Notes: a model not told the origin generated them from the letters alone. Counted from the stretch's first letter, positions 22,370 to 34,026 are shown. The stretch: 64,000 nt of DNA from Dermacentor variabilis (GCF_050947875.1 NW_027460390.1:2418001-2482000); one strand, 5' to 3'. Translations and numbers: made by a program.

Positions 22370-23690
22370 AGGCACGACGATGGAGCGTCCAAGGTGGTGT
22401 GCCGACGACAGCATGACGACAATGACATGACGATTCCGAAATGATAATGACAGTATAAAGATGATTGCTAGAAAACAAAGGTATAACGACGACGGCAAGA
22501 CGACAAAAGGATGACCAAGCTACACTGACGATAATGACATGACCACGACGGCACGGCGACGACAGTATGACAACAGGTGCATATAACAGCGACTCTCTGA
22601 AGACGACGCAGTGACGAAGATGGCATGACAACAGCGACATATCAGGATTGAATGACGACAGCATGATTATCATAAAATGACAAAGAAGGAACGTAATCGG
22701 ACCGACACAGCCGGTATGACTACAACGCCATAACGACAACGGGATGACGTTTTGAAGTGACAAGCATGGTAAAACGACAGCATCACGACGACGCCATGGC
22801 GACATTGGCATGCCAACGGCTTTGTGACGACGGCGGCATGACGACGAATGTATAACAACGAATGCTATACCGCGACTGTATGATGACGACGCAGTGTTGT
22901 TGGGATGCAAATAATGGCATGAGGACAATGGTATAAGTTCGAATGCGCGATGACGACTACGTCACGAAGACTGTAAGACTATGAGTATGTGAAGGCGATG
23001 GAGGGACGATGACAGCATGGCAAAACTAGAATGACGACTATCACATGACCACGAGAGCCCCGCGGCAGTATGACAACGAATGCAACACAACTGTAGATGG
23101 CGCGATAATGACGGCATGACGAGAGTCGGATTACAATCCTGCAATGATGACGATACAAGAATGATAACGACATCCCTACTAGGAGCACGTTCCTAGTAGC
23201 CGGCGGTATTAGACAATTCGCGTAACTGGGTCAGTGTACAGGGCGTGACGACGACTGCATGACGAGAGTCGGAAGGCGAAGCTTTAATGGCGACGCTGAA
23301 ATGACCACGACGGCCTCACGACGATGTTATGACAACAAATGTATGACGTTTGTGTAAGGATGATGGCGTGACGACGACGGCATGACAAACCTGGAACGAC
23401 GACAACGCAACGACCACAACGGCACCAAGGCCGCGAGCACGTACCTAGTGGCACAAGTTGTAAGATTACTCGGGCCACTGTATCGGCGTAAAAGGCATGA
23501 CGATGACTGCAGGACGAGAGTTACATGATGAAGCTTTAATGGTGACGATGGAGTGACGGAAGCGGCATCACGGCTACGCTACGAGCACATACTTATATTG
23601 GACGGCACCGTCTTCAGGCAGTCGCTGTCATGGAGCCGTTGACATACTGTCGTTGCCATGCTGTCGCAGTCGCGTAATTTGGGCTACTGG
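22370..23690 (-). repeat. Inverted partner of the CGTCGTCATGCC-rich array
   Basis: The complement of this region aligns with parts of 19435-20730. For example the inverse of 22575-22640 (TTCGTCACTGCGTCGTCTTC then AGTCGCTGTT) matches 20403-20450, and the inverse of 22340-22385 matches 20690-20730. Identity is moderate. The last part (from about 23600) reads again in the plus sense. Confidence 0.75.
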
Positions 23691-24115
23691 ATCAGCGTAA
23701 GAGGCTAGACAGATATATAGACATATAAGCTCAAAACGCGCGAAGAAGACAAAGAATGCTAACCGCATGAAAATACAGTTTTCCTGAAATGCAAGATCGC
23801 GTTACTTGCTTTGAGAATGAACAGCAATCCCACCATGTCACAAGTGAGTGAATATTTAATTTTAGGGTATTCAGTGAAACAACGAGCATTTTCTTTCTTT
23901 TTGAATGTCGGCGAGTGTTCAGTCCTCGTACACGTTGACTACGATATACTTGAAAGTATGTGTAATGACTATAAGCGGAATTTTGCCTGTGTGCACAACA
24001 CTTTTCTCCTCCAAAACACGAAAAAGAAAGCTTCCCCTCTTTCATCCGCGAGCACTGCTCCTCCAAACAGCGCATGTTGTTCATCGAAACATCCGTGTTA
24101 AAAGCGAGGAACTTC
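23691..24115. other. 3' flank of the F-box gene
   Basis: Overlapping short ORFs on both strands with no recognised domain. It may hold the 3' UTR of the minus-strand F-box gene. Confidence 0.35.
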
Positions 24116-25315
24116 CTAAGGTTCCACACCACATGTGTCATATCGCACTCTGCGGCCTGCGACGTGCAATGTGCACGAAGCACGAACCAAATAATGGCCC
24201 TTGGTGGACTTGTCCAGAACATCTACCACCGTGATCAACTGGTTTGCGGTCTCCGCTGCCTCAGAGACAACGTCCAATTGGGCGCGAACAAGCCTCGGCA
24301 GCGCGATGAGCATCCTTAGCAGCATGTCTCGCCCGCAAACGTCGTATACTGCGACACTTTTTTTTGGTCCTTGCAGTCGTGCACCAAGTTGAAGAGATAC
24401 TGGCTGAGCGTTCTGGCACTGATGGTGACGTGAGGAAGCTTCTTTCTGGATTTTTGCAGGAGATGTTTGGTGTTCTTGCATGTGGAGCTGTTGAACATCA
24501 AAGTGTTCGTCGAATTCTCTCGGCGTTCTGAACAGGGAGTCGAACCGCCAGGTTCCGCACTCCCCATCCACTGAAAGGATCCGGAGCTTGAGGAAAGACT
24601 GAAGTACCTGTGCCACCGTCACGTCGTTCTCGTTCCAAACGCTGCCGATCTGGAGTAACTTCAGGTGCGGACGTGCCTTAGACACGTGCAGCAATCCGCC
24701 TGTGGATATACGAGTTACTGAGAGGCGTGCCAGATGCTGCAGTGATTCGATGCACCCCCATGTGCTTCTATGGCGTACCCGATCCGAGTTGATATCCAGT
24801 CGTTCAAGCAAAGGACAGCTGGCGTATCGCTGGCGAAGAATGCCGTCCTCGATGTAGACTTCTCGCGAAGTCGAGAATACTCTCAGGCATTTTAAGCTCT
24901 GGAGAAGGCGTACGTCATGTGGCAGCGGCGTATCATTCCCACGCAACGCCACGGCGGTAACTGACTCGCAGATTCGCAGAATGATTGGCATGCTGCGATG
25001 TGAGGGCCCTCGGCAAGGTATCACCAGCTCTTTCACCAGTTTGAAGTGCGTCGAGCAAGGAGCGATGTCTTCTACGCAGATAATTCCGGAGACATTAAGC
25101 TTGCGGATCAGGGTGGCTCTGTTTAGGCCCTCGTCCACCGGATGCTCTCTTTCCATGTCCCGCAGGTTGATACGCACCGCTGTCCAGAGGCAAGGGTCGA
25201 AGGCTAACCTCTTCCATCGCTCGTACACCTGGGCTATTGTCGCGAGCCAGAGTTGCGGGAGGTAAGCGAATTTCTTGAGGACGAGTTCAACTGGGAGGTC
25301 GTCAAAGTGCAACAT
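24116..25315 (-). CDS. F-box protein with leucine-rich C-terminal region
   Basis: A single uninterrupted 399-codon frame. Residues 4-45 (FDDLPVELVLKKFAYLPQ, then W-x-x-x-A-F-D-P-x-L-W) fit an F-box, which binds Skp1 in SCF ubiquitin ligases. From about residue 60 to 385, leucine-rich segments recur (LLQSLKCLRVFS, SCPLLERLDINS, SLQHLARLSVT, HLKLLQIGSV, FLKLRILSVD, ALPRLVRAQL), as in LRR-type substrate receptors. A TGA lies in frame eight codons before the ATG, separated by an (AAG)6 run, which supports this start. The substrate is unknown. No introns are needed, so it may be a single-exon gene or a retrocopy; expression is untested. It resembles in style the broken leucine-rich gene at 16018-17055. 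Confidence 0.75.
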   Translation of the reverse strand: MLHFDDLPVELVLKKFAYLPQLWLATIAQVYERWKRLAFDPCLWTAVRINLRDMEREHPVDEGLNRATLIRKLNVSGIICVEDIAPCSTHFKLVKELVIPCRGPSHRSMPIILRICESVTAVALRGNDTPLPHDVRLLQSLKCLRVFSTSREVYIEDGILRQRYASCPLLERLDINSDRVRHRSTWGCIESLQHLARLSVTRISTGGLLHVSKARPHLKLLQIGSVWNENDVTVAQVLQSFLKLRILSVDGECGTWRFDSLFRTPREFDEHFDVQQLHMQEHQTSPAKIQKEASSRHHQCQNAQPVSLQLGARLQGPKKSVAVYDVCGRDMLLRMLIALPRLVRAQLDVVSEAAETANQLITVVDVLDKSTKGHYLVRASCTLHVAGRRVRYDTCGVEP

Positions 25316-25559
25316 CTTCTTCTTCTTCTTCTTCTTCCTTCAAAATTCTGGCACGTACCCAGGAGGAGCAGATTGGCCATGGCACTCAATGGAAACATAA
25401 CGTCAACTTCTTGCTTCGTGTTAACTTATTGATCTGTACTATCTATGTTTAATTAGTAGTGAATATAAATTATTTTTCTGTTCCCGTTTCTCGAATAGTC
25501 ATGCCAGTTTTGCCGAAGATGCTATATTACGAAAACAACGCGATTCAGTGTTAATAATG
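25316..25559. other. 5' flank of the F-box gene
   Basis: Begins with a CTT/AAG run directly before the start codon. AT-rich spacer; I see no clear TATA box or other promoter element. Confidence 0.4.
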
Positions 25560-26330
25560 AGGAAAATGTGCTTAACATGAGAGTCTCCCAGTCGCCATGA
25601 CGTACTCATGCACAACCTGACACACTTCCATTCGGGCTCGACCAGGGGTACTTGCCCCAAAAGATAACATGTTAATCAGCGAGAAAGCAAGGCCCATACG
25701 CGATAGGGGCTGCTTTAAGTAGGTCTTCCTTTCGGAATTATATTTGCGGAAAAAGAGGAGGAAATGGTACAGTGATTCTAAATCCCCACATGAAGCACAA
25801 AAGTTCGATGCTGCGAAGCCACACCTACTCATGAACAGATTTTGTTGAGGTATTCGACATCGTAATAGTGTAATGGAAACTTCGCATTGCCGAGAGGGAC
25901 AAGACCGCACATTCCAGGGGAACGCTAAATGTTCGTAATCCGGAGCAGCAACGAGGGGGCTCATTTTTTTCTACCTAGTACTTGTTGTCGCCACGGGAAC
26001 CTTGTTACCGTTAGCAGAGTAAGATTTGGTATAAAGAAACTCACTGCCTACAAGCGCTGTCTTTGCCAAGCTGTCTGTAATCTCAATGAGTGCTAGTCCA
26101 CGCTGTCCAGTTATCCACAAAACGGGATTGTGTAGCGATCGGTGCAATGGTGAATTATTTGTGCCTTCCATCGACTTAAGAACTGACAAGCAGTCTCCGA
26201 GCAATATTGTGCGACACACTTTTCGGAATTTTGTATACGACCAAGCATATGGCCATGAATTTGGCCACATAAAATTGGAGTGTAATCGGGAAGACGGATA
26301 GCAAAGCTTCATGACAGTGTTGGAGAGCAA
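25560..26330 (-). mobile_element. 3' end of an RNase H-bearing LINE, 5'-truncated
   Basis: On the minus strand the first part (26330-25971) reads as a decayed RNase H domain: DCLSVLKSM, then LWITGQRGLALIEITDSLAK, which corresponds to the W-x-x-G-H-x-G-x-x-x-N-x-x-A-D box with the histidine lost. The second part (25964-25572) is the C-terminal segment with CGFAASNFCASCGDLESLYHFL (a C-x2-C-x4-5-H type knuckle, here C-x2-C-x7-H) and ends ATGRLSC plus stop. Both are typical of I/R1-type tick LINEs. The RT and endonuclease are absent. Confidence 0.78.
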
Positions 26331-27061
26331 ATGCCTATCGCTGATTTCTCACCTTTTTATTAGGCGTCCGTGGATACTGCATTATCTAAGGGAAAATCTT
26401 CCAAATACTAATTCCAAAGTTCGACTAGCGTTTGCTTGTCTATGAAATTAGCATTCCTTGGAAAGCGCAACATGGCCGCGCTAATTTAGCGTTCCTCTTC
26501 TACTTTTTTTTTTGACCCCTAGCGCTTTCGTTTTATCAAATATTTTTACGAGAGCGATAGCTTGGTGTTCTTATTCCTGTATGAGGAAATAAACTATGAA
26601 TTGTCACTGGTGTGCCAGAGAATGTCTACTTTCACTACTTCCGGAGTTTTCCGGGGGAAGGGGCTCAGCTCACTCCGGGCGATGCGGAAGCCACCCCTCC
26701 CCCTCCCCCCCGCGCTCGCACACACATACACACACACCTAAAGGGCCATAGCGAGAGCTTTGTCACCCACATCATTTCAGGCTTCTTTTGCCTTTCCTCG
26801 ACCTTTTTACTTGAAATTTTACTGGGGCTAATAGCTCACTGCATAATTGTAGGCGCGGACGTGCAAGGCTTCTAATTCATACTTTCGCTTTATTTCTGCA
26901 AATCCGGACAATCGGAGGACTCGCGCATTCGAAGATCTAACGGCGGCTGCCTCATCCGTATTTTCTCACTTCAACATTGTTTTAAGTTTCCACACAATAT
27001 ATACATACACAATATATATGCATATACACACAGGACAAAGCTTATTATATATTTGAAAGAA
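26331..27061. other. Unassigned spacer
   Basis: No gene is recognised. It contains a short C-rich stretch and CACACA run near 26700-26740 and AT-rich (TATA)n bits near 27000. Confidence 0.5.
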
Positions 27062-27305
27062 ATCAACATCATCATCAGCCTGTTTTATGCCCACTGCAGG
27101 ACGAAGGCCTCTCCCTGCGATCTTTAATAACCCCTGTCCTGCGCCAACCGATTGCAACTATAGCGTCCGCAATTTGCTAATTTCATCGCTCCACGTAGTC
27201 TTTTGTCGTCCTCGATTGCGTTTTTTTCCCTTGGTGCCCCTTCTTAATGTAACGTTCTGTAACGGTTATCTAACCGGCGCATTACATGACCTGCCTAGCT
27301 CCATG

Positions 27306-27525
27306 TTTATGCGTTGCATATTGCAATCACTCAGTTCAGCCCTTGGGCGCGGCCGGGCAGCCACCATTGAGGGTATGAGCCATTGTTCATTGCTGCGCGT
27401 CTCATATGTGGGTCTATTCTCTTTTGTGTTTGCTATGTTTGTTATTAAGTTGCTTCTATTTTTATGCGTTGCATATTGCAATCACTCAGTTCAGCCCTTG
27501 GGCGCGGCCGGGCAGCCACCATTGA
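27306..27525. repeat. Pair of identical 65-base direct repeats
   Basis: 27306-27370 and 27461-27525 are identical, separated by 90 bases. Each begins at TTTATGCGTTGCATATTGC, which includes the left inverted end of the element at 27466-27603. Confidence 0.93.
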
Positions 27526-27603
27526 CCTTTAGCGCAACCACGTGACGTGACGTCACGACAGCCGGAGGAAAAGCTGGGCCCCAACTCACGCAATATGCAA
27601 CGC
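27466..27603. mobile_element. MITE-like element with 14-base inverted ends, nested in the RTE-like LINE
   Basis: The left end GCGTTGCATATTGC (27466-27479) and right end GCAATATGCAACGC (27590-27603) are perfect inverses. The interior is 110 bases and includes the palindromic TGACGTGACGTCACG stretch. The adjoining RTE frame breaks off after IKRGK at the right side. An extra copy of the left end with 51 more bases lies at 27306-27370. No clear target-site duplication; the true ends could lie further out. Confidence 0.6.
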
Positions 27604-27621
27604 CTTCTTGGCTTAACCAAG

Positions 27622-29688
27622 CTAAGCCTGGCTATTTTTTCCCCTCTTGATGTCAATTAGAATATCGTCTATACCCGTTTGCTCTCTCATCCAAACCTCC
27701 CTCTTTCTGTCTCTTAACGTTATGCCTAGCAATCTTCGTTCCTTCGCTCTTTGCGCGGTCCTTAACTTGTTCTCAAGCTTCTTTGTCAGTTTCCAAGTCT
27801 CTGTCCCATATGTTGGCACCTGTAAAATGCACTGATTGTACACCTTCCTTTTCAATGATAATGGTAAGCTTCCAGTCAGGAGCTGGCAATATCTGCCGTA
27901 TGCGATCCAACTCATTTCTATTCTTCTGTGAATTTCATTCTAGTGATGATGGTTCCCTGTGATTAATTGACCTATGTAAACGTACTCCTTCACAGACTCT
28001 AGAGGTCGACTGGCGATCCTGAACTCTTGTTCCTTTGCCCGGCTATTTATTATTATCTTTGTCTTCTGCATATTAATCTTCAACCCCACTCTTACACTCT
28101 CTCTGTTAAGGTCCTCAATCATTTGTTGTAATTCGTCTGCATTGTTGCTGAATAGAACATTGTCATCGGCAAACCGCAAGTTGCTGAGATATTTGCCGTC
28201 GATCTTTACTCCTAAGCCTTCCCAGTTTATTAGCTTGAATACTTCTCCTAAGCACGCAGTGAACAGCATTGTAGAGATTGTGTCTCCCTGTCTGACCCTT
28301 TTCTTTATAGGTATCTTCCTGCTTATCTTGTGTAGAATTAAGGTAGCTGTGGAACCTCTGTAGATATTTTGCAATGTATTTACGTAAGCGTTCTGTACGC
28401 CTTGATTATGTAATGCCGCTATTACTGCTGGTATCTCTGCTGAATCAAATGCCTTTCGTAATCTATGAAAGCCATATAGAGAGGCTTATTGTACTCTGCG
28501 GATTTCTCGATAACCTGATTGATGACAAGGACGTGATGAATTGTAGAGTATCCCTTCCTGAAGCCAGCCTTTTCCTTTAGTTGACTAAAGTCCATTGTTG
28601 CCTTTATTCTATTGGATATTATTTTGGTAAATATTGTATATAATACTGATCGTAAGCTAATGGGCCTATACTTTTTCAAATATTTACCGTCTCCCTTTTT
28701 GAGGATTAGTATAATGTTCGCATTCTTCCAGTTTTCTGGGACCCTTGCAGTCGATAGACACTTCGTATAAAAAGCCGCCAGTTTTTCAAGCATTATATCT
28801 CCTCAATCTTTGATTAAATCGACTGTTATTCCATATTCTCCTGCTGGTCTTCCTCGTTTCACCTCATCGCTAGTTATAGGAGGAGTTCCTGTATCCTGTT
28901 CATTACTGTTTCTAAATGAGGTATCTTGACTCCTTTGGGGACTGTACAGGTCACTATAGAATTCTTCCGCTCCTTTTACTATATCTTCGAGATTGCTGAT
29001 GATATTACCATGCTCATCTTTCATTGCATACATCTTAGTTTGCCCTATGCCAAGTTTCTTTCTCACGGATTTGAGGTGGCGTACATTTTTTACGGCTTCT
29101 TCAGTCTTTCTGACGTTATAGTTTCGAATATCCCTTATTTTCGCCTTGTCAATCAGTTTTGACAGTTCCGTGAATTCTATCTCTTGAGTCTGACACTTTC
29201 ATTTTTTGTCGTTTCTTTATAAGGTGCTCTATTACTTGGGAGAGCTTGCCTACTGGTCGCCTTGGTGTCATGCCTCCCACTTCAATTGCACCCTCTGAAG
29301 GCAACCTAGTTACGGTTTCATTTATTAGCTCTATGTCACCATCATCTCTCTGTTCTAAGGCTGCATATATGTTTGCACTTACCTACCTGACTTTGTCTGA
29401 TTTTACCCTTACTGCTTCTAGGTTGACCTGTTTCTTCTTGACCAATTCAGCTCTTTCTCTCTTCAAATTGAAGTAAATCGTTGCCTTCACTAACTTATGA
29501 TCACTGCATTTTACCCCACGTACCACTTCTACATCCTGCACTATGCGGGGATCAGCAGAAAGTATGAAGTCAAATTCATTTCTTGTTTCACCATTAGAGT
29601 TTTTCCTGGTCCACTTTCTGTTGCTACGCTTCCTGAAAAAGGTGTTCATTCTTCGAAGCTTATTCGTTTCTACGAATTCTACCAGCAT
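27622..29688 (-). pseudogene. RTE-like endonuclease/reverse transcriptase, broken
   Basis: Six minus-strand pieces in different frames carry the domains in the right order: 29688-29383 (endonuclease C-terminal half with FDFIL and SDH), 29066-28803, 28793-28422 (RT fingers), 28374-27940 (palm, FADDN), 27915-27622 (thumb, LTKKLENKLRTAQRAKERRLLG). The catalytic FADD aspartates are intact, but at least five frame breaks and the missing N-terminal endonuclease make it non-functional. In the living family this enzyme copies its RNA at a nicked target. Confidence 0.88.
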
Positions 29689-29795
29689 ATCTCCTCTAAC
29701 GTTCCTAGAATCGACGCCGTAGTAGCCAATTGCTTGTTCACCAGCATGCTTTTATCCATTTTTCCATTGAAGTCGCAAATTACTACAGTATATTG

Positions 29796-30169
29796 AGTTA
29801 GGCAAAAAAATAAATATAGGTAAATACAGGTAACCAATTAAAAAAAAGATATTTCTAAAGGTATGAATAGCCTATGCTTAGAGAATGAACATGTTGCTAT
29901 ATGTTCACCACGCTTCAAATTGCTTTGCGTGATTTTTTTGCCCATGAAATAAAACCTATAGACTTCAGTGACCTCTCCGGCAGAGTCTGTTATCAATGGC
30001 GCCGAAAATGCACGTGAATGTTGTGCGTCTTAGCATTGCTTCTCTTTCCGGTAAGCAATACTAACGACTCATGAAAAAAACATTTCTAACAATTTACAAC
30101 ATTTATTAGGGGTGGAAACATCGTCAGTTGCATGCAAAGGTCATAAATAGATACATGGTGTCCTAATTA
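29796..30169. other. Unassigned AT-rich spacer
   Basis: Lies between the 5' break of the minus-strand RTE-like LINE and the start of the plus-strand I-like LINE. Nothing recognised. Confidence 0.5.
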
Positions 30170-30215
30170 ACTATCATGCACCAAGAGGACATCTGGAACA
30201 ACCTGGGCCGACAAA

Positions 30216-30746
30216 GTGAAAGGTACTGTGAGGGCTGCGGAGAGCGGTGCGGGGCGGCCGGTCGGAGATAATGACGCCAGGGTAGAACAGCTAATTAAAG
30301 AAGTAACGTATCTGAGAAAGGCAAATGAAGAACTTACGAAGCCGGTTGTAGAACTTCGCAAGAACTCGCAGACTAGCCCCACAAAAGTAGCAATAGCCAA
30401 ACCGGTGAATAATGACAACAGTCAGGATGAAGAAAACACACCAGCTCCAAAGAAGCGGGCACTAAGCCCAGTAGAAACGACAGCGTGCTCTGCTTTGGAA
30501 GAGATCAAGGAGGCGATTAAACAATTTAGAGATGCCATAGATAAAACTACTTTCAAAGTTGATAAGTTATGGAAATGGAGACTGACGGCTGAGAAGAGGC
30601 TTACCAAAGTAGAAGCGCAAGGCGAGGACGACGAATACCTACCCTCAGAAGCAGAAAGCGTCAGATCGCTCCCTGGCGCGTCTGGGGGTTTTACGAAGCG
30701 CACTCTAGCGGGTAGCAGTAAGGCGGGTTCTATAAGCTATGGCTAG
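30216..30746 (+). pseudogene. I-like LINE ORF1 protein
   Basis: The 176-codon open frame includes a TWADKVKG-type start region just upstream of 30216 in another frame or codon. A heptad-like segment VEQLIKEVTYLRKANEELTK (residues 23-42) suggests a coiled coil, as used for trimer formation by LINE ORF1 proteins. A basic region PKKRALSP follows, then a second coiled-coil-like helix and an acidic Ser-rich tail. No zinc knuckle is present. It ends 20 bases before ORF2 coding text starts. It may be an intact ORF, but the element is dead overall. Confidence 0.65.
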
Positions 30747-30754
30747 CAGGGGGA

Positions 30755-33700
30755 GCTTTAGCGTGTGACAATGGAATTGCCGAGAATTTTATCACAAAAA
30801 AGCATCTCTCATGCAGTTAATAAAAACCTCTCCAGACAGACCAAAAATAATTATGCTGCAGGAAACCTTGGCGGATGAGATCAACCTATCCGGATACAAA
30901 GCGACATGCAGGGGCAAAGAGCCGGGTAGGGGGCTGGCCGCGCTCGCAGAGAAGAAAATACCTTACGTAGAACATGATTTGCGCTTTGGACTAAACAAAT
31001 TAGAATACTTACTTCTGGAAATAATTTTGAAAAGGAATAGAAGCAAACTGCAAAGCCTCTTTGTCTTAATGTTTATAGCAGCCCTAGCGACATGAAACAG
31101 CGTTTCAGGCCACTTCTTAATAAGACTATGGCTTTTATTATGCACGCTCCGCTCATTATTGGAGGAGATTTCAACGCCCCACTTGAAACCTGCGGATATC
31201 ACTGGAATACGAAGAAAGGGGATGGACTCTGGCACCTAGCTACAGATCATAATCTCTCCCTCCTCTCAGACCCAGCTTATCCCACTAGGTGTGGTATATC
31301 TACAAGCAGGGACTCCACCCCAGACCTTACTTTTGTATCAAATTTACCGAGCGCTGGCTGGAATAACCTGGAATATTGACCTGGGTAGTGATCATTATAT
31401 CTTACAAACACTATTGGAAAGACGCAGTAATGAGATAAAGCACTTTAACTAATTTGACTGGGATCTTTTTCGGAAAGCAAGGAAAAGCAGAGCTGAGACA
31501 GAGACAGGACAAATGAAAACACTCCAAACTTGGACCACTCAACTCAGGGAAGATGTAGAGGAGTCAACGAAGGATATTACCACAGAGGAGGATATCGAAA
31601 TCACAGACAGTAGGCTGACGCACTTGATTGAAGCGAAACAATCTATGTTAAAAAGATGGAAAACGCAACGGCTGAACAGGAGACTGAGGAAGCGCATAGC
31701 ATTGTTGAATAGGGAGATTGAAGAACACTCCAGAAATTTACAGAAACAAAAATGAGATCAGCTTCGTGATTCCATAGATGGTCGAAATTGGAACTTACTT
31801 AGACATTTGCTTCATGAGAACGACACGAAATCTAATAGGAGAACAGCAGTAGCACGACTCGTCCATCATGAGAGTCAGGGCACAACGGAGGAGGCCATTC
31901 TAGATCGGCTCGCAGCTAAGTATTTACCACTTAAGTATAGCAATGAGAGTGCAGACCCGCCTGAATATACAGGGGAGGACTGTGAGCCTATGGATCAAGA
32001 CTTCACAGAAAGCGAAGTTCGCGCAGCCCTGTACGACCTCAACAGTAGATCTGCTGCCGGTCCAGATGGCATTTCCAATAGGCTGTTTAAGAATTTGGAC
32101 GATGATTCTATAAAATATTTAACAGAGTATTTCAACGAACTCTGTAGAGTACTGCGAACTCCCATCGACAACCCTGGAACTTGGGAATCGTGGGACACCA
32201 CAAGGGTCTGTCCTAACACCCATGTTATTTAATTTGGCAATGTCAAAAGTGGCTGGAGGTCTCGCGCAGATTGAAGGTATACACTTTGCTATATGTGCAG
32301 ATGAGGTAACAGTCTGGAGTGCCGATGATAATATGGGACAAACAGAGACCAAACTACAGGGAAAGCATTTATGCGGTGGAAACGACACTTGACAGTATGG
32401 GGCTGAACTGATCTACTAAAAAATCAGAACTATTGGTACTACGGAGCAGTAAGCGTGGGCGCAAGCCGAACGGATACATCCCAGAGGAAGAACCCCGCAC
32501 AGACATATACGCCAAGAATGGAGAACCAATCAGGCAGGTGGAGATTATTAGAGTGCTAGGACTTCTGCAAGCGAATGGATCTAATTGCAGGATGATACAA
32601 CACATCTACAACAAGTGAGAAGAAGTCATTAGGCTTCTGCGTAGAATTACCAACAGGCATAAGGGGCTAGGAGAAGACAGTGCCATGAGATTGGTACATG
32701 CATTCGCCTTTTGCCACTTCTCGTACGTGGCTGGCATGCTACAATGGACACAGGCTGATAAGAGCAAGCTAAACGCTTTAATCAGACGACATATAAAGAC
32801 GGCACTAGGACTTCCCATCAGTACGGCCAATGATAGCTTATCGTGCCTAGGGTTGCATAACACGCTAGAAGAGATAGCTGAGGCTCAACAGGTGGCCCAC
32901 CAGGAGAAACTAACGGGGACACGACCTGGGAAGGCGCTACTTGAAGAAATTGGCGTAGGAATTAACAACCAAACCAACGAAGGAGAATTATTAACACAAC
33001 CGGAAGCGGGACTACGAGAAACAATAAAGACGACCCCGTTCCCTAGGAACATGCACCCGACACATAACCTCGAGAGACGGAAGGCAAGGGCGAAGGCACT
33101 CCTTCAAGACATAGATCAACATAAGCAGCAGGCGGTGTTCGTTGACGCTGCCTGGGTTAAAAATAAGGATGCGTATACATCCGTTGTTTTAGACACTCAA
33201 GTTAACATACGGGATGCTATCACCGTCTATACCAAGGACCCAACAGTAGCAGAACAAGTAGCAATCACCTTAGCCATCCGGGCTAATCGGTGGACACATA
33301 TTTACAGCGACACTAGAACAGCCATACGCAACTTTACCAACGGATATGTGACACGGATAGCAACAAAATTACTAGAGAAGGTCAACAGTGAGAGGATTGA
33401 AATCCGCTGGTTTCCTGCACATTTGGGGGTGGTGGACGGAGCTCGGAGAAACCTCAATGAGGTGGCAAATGAAGGAGCACGAGGACTTTCTAGCCGTGCT
33501 CTTCAAGACCGAGAAACTTACACTTCACCCGTGGAACACAGAGATCAATTATTAACATATAACGAAATCACGAAGCATTAATATTTAAGCAGAAGGGAAT
33601 ACCCATTGCCACACGGTAAGCTTTGCAGAGCCCAATTGGTCACATTACGTTTGCTACAGACAAGAACATACCCAAGTCCACATTTTATTAACAGGATCTA

Positions 33701-33938
33701 TCCGGAGAGGGAAACTCAAACCAACTGTAATAAGTGCAATGGCATCATTACTCTTGACCACATGCTTTGGCAGTGCCCCGCCGTCTTCACAGACTGTGAC
33801 ATGGAACAGGAATGGTGGCGGCAAATGCCACACAACGAATCACTCTCTGACCAATTACGGGCAGTCCAGAATGCCCGCGATGTGGCTGAAGAGCTCGGCC
33901 TGACAGTCCCAACGTGGGAGCGGCCCGCTTCAACCTAG
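30755..33938 (+). pseudogene. I-like LINE ORF2 polyprotein, broken
   Basis: The endonuclease part keeps MLQETL (30853), GGDFNAP (31159), TPDLTF (31318) and GSDHY (31386), though a frameshift separates the last. The pre-RT part ends at GTWES (32180), where the text jumps to GTPQGSVLTPMLFNL, so the fingers and part of the palm are deleted. The RT catalytic box YADD reads CADE (32298), a lost aspartate. RNase H (33130-33490) keeps FVDAA, an EQVAIT helix, SDTRTA and W-F-P-A-H, while the terminal N-x-x-A-D box is decayed. A CNKC-x7-H-x4-C knuckle lies near 33740. It cannot make an active enzyme. Confidence 0.88.
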
Positions 33939-33968
33939 GATTGACCTTCAGGACCCAATGAAGTTCCT

Positions 33969-34025
33969 CATACCATACCATACCATACCATACCATACCA
34001 TACCATACCATACCATACCATACCA
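33969..34025. repeat. (ATACC)n tail of the I-like LINE
   Basis: About 11 units of ATACC directly after the 3' end of the LINE. Such pentanucleotide tails are made during target-primed reverse transcription in this group. Confidence 0.92.
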
Positions 34026-34026
34026 A

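Larger units (their letters stand above)
27062..29795 (-). mobile_element. RTE-like LINE, 5'-truncated, decayed
   Basis: Read on the minus strand: endonuclease remnant (29795-29560: CDFNGK in place of GDFNAK, then EFDFIL and KCSDHKL), pre-RT (29066-28803), RT (28793-27940 with LKKGDGKYLKKYRPISL, RQGDTISTMLFTACL and FADDNVLF), thumb and C-terminal region (27915-27622), and a 3' end with AAACAGGCTGATGATGATG at 27062-27090. It is the same broad family as the copy B insertion at 36373-39060. Frameshifts separate every domain, and a MITE-like insertion and a 65-base direct repeat interrupt its 3' part (27306-27603). Confidence 0.9.
30170..34026 (+). mobile_element. I-like LINE with RNase H, internally deleted
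   Basis: The order is ORF1 (to 30746), ORF2 with endonuclease (about 30765-31400), linker (31513-31755), pre-RT (31807-32200), the end of RT (32190-32640), C-terminal region (32685-33581) containing RNase H, a zinc knuckle (33606-33938), and a tail of (ATACC)n at 33969-34025. About 150 codons of RT are missing at roughly 32190. Several stops and frameshifts are present. RNase H plus knuckle point to the I group of LINEs common in ticks. Confidence 0.88.

Noticed and set aside
27060..34026. A bacterial-type retron, reverse-transcriptase defence system or CRISPR array
   Set aside because: The reverse transcriptases are eukaryotic LINE types with simple-repeat tails; no spaced repeats or Cas-like proteins exist.
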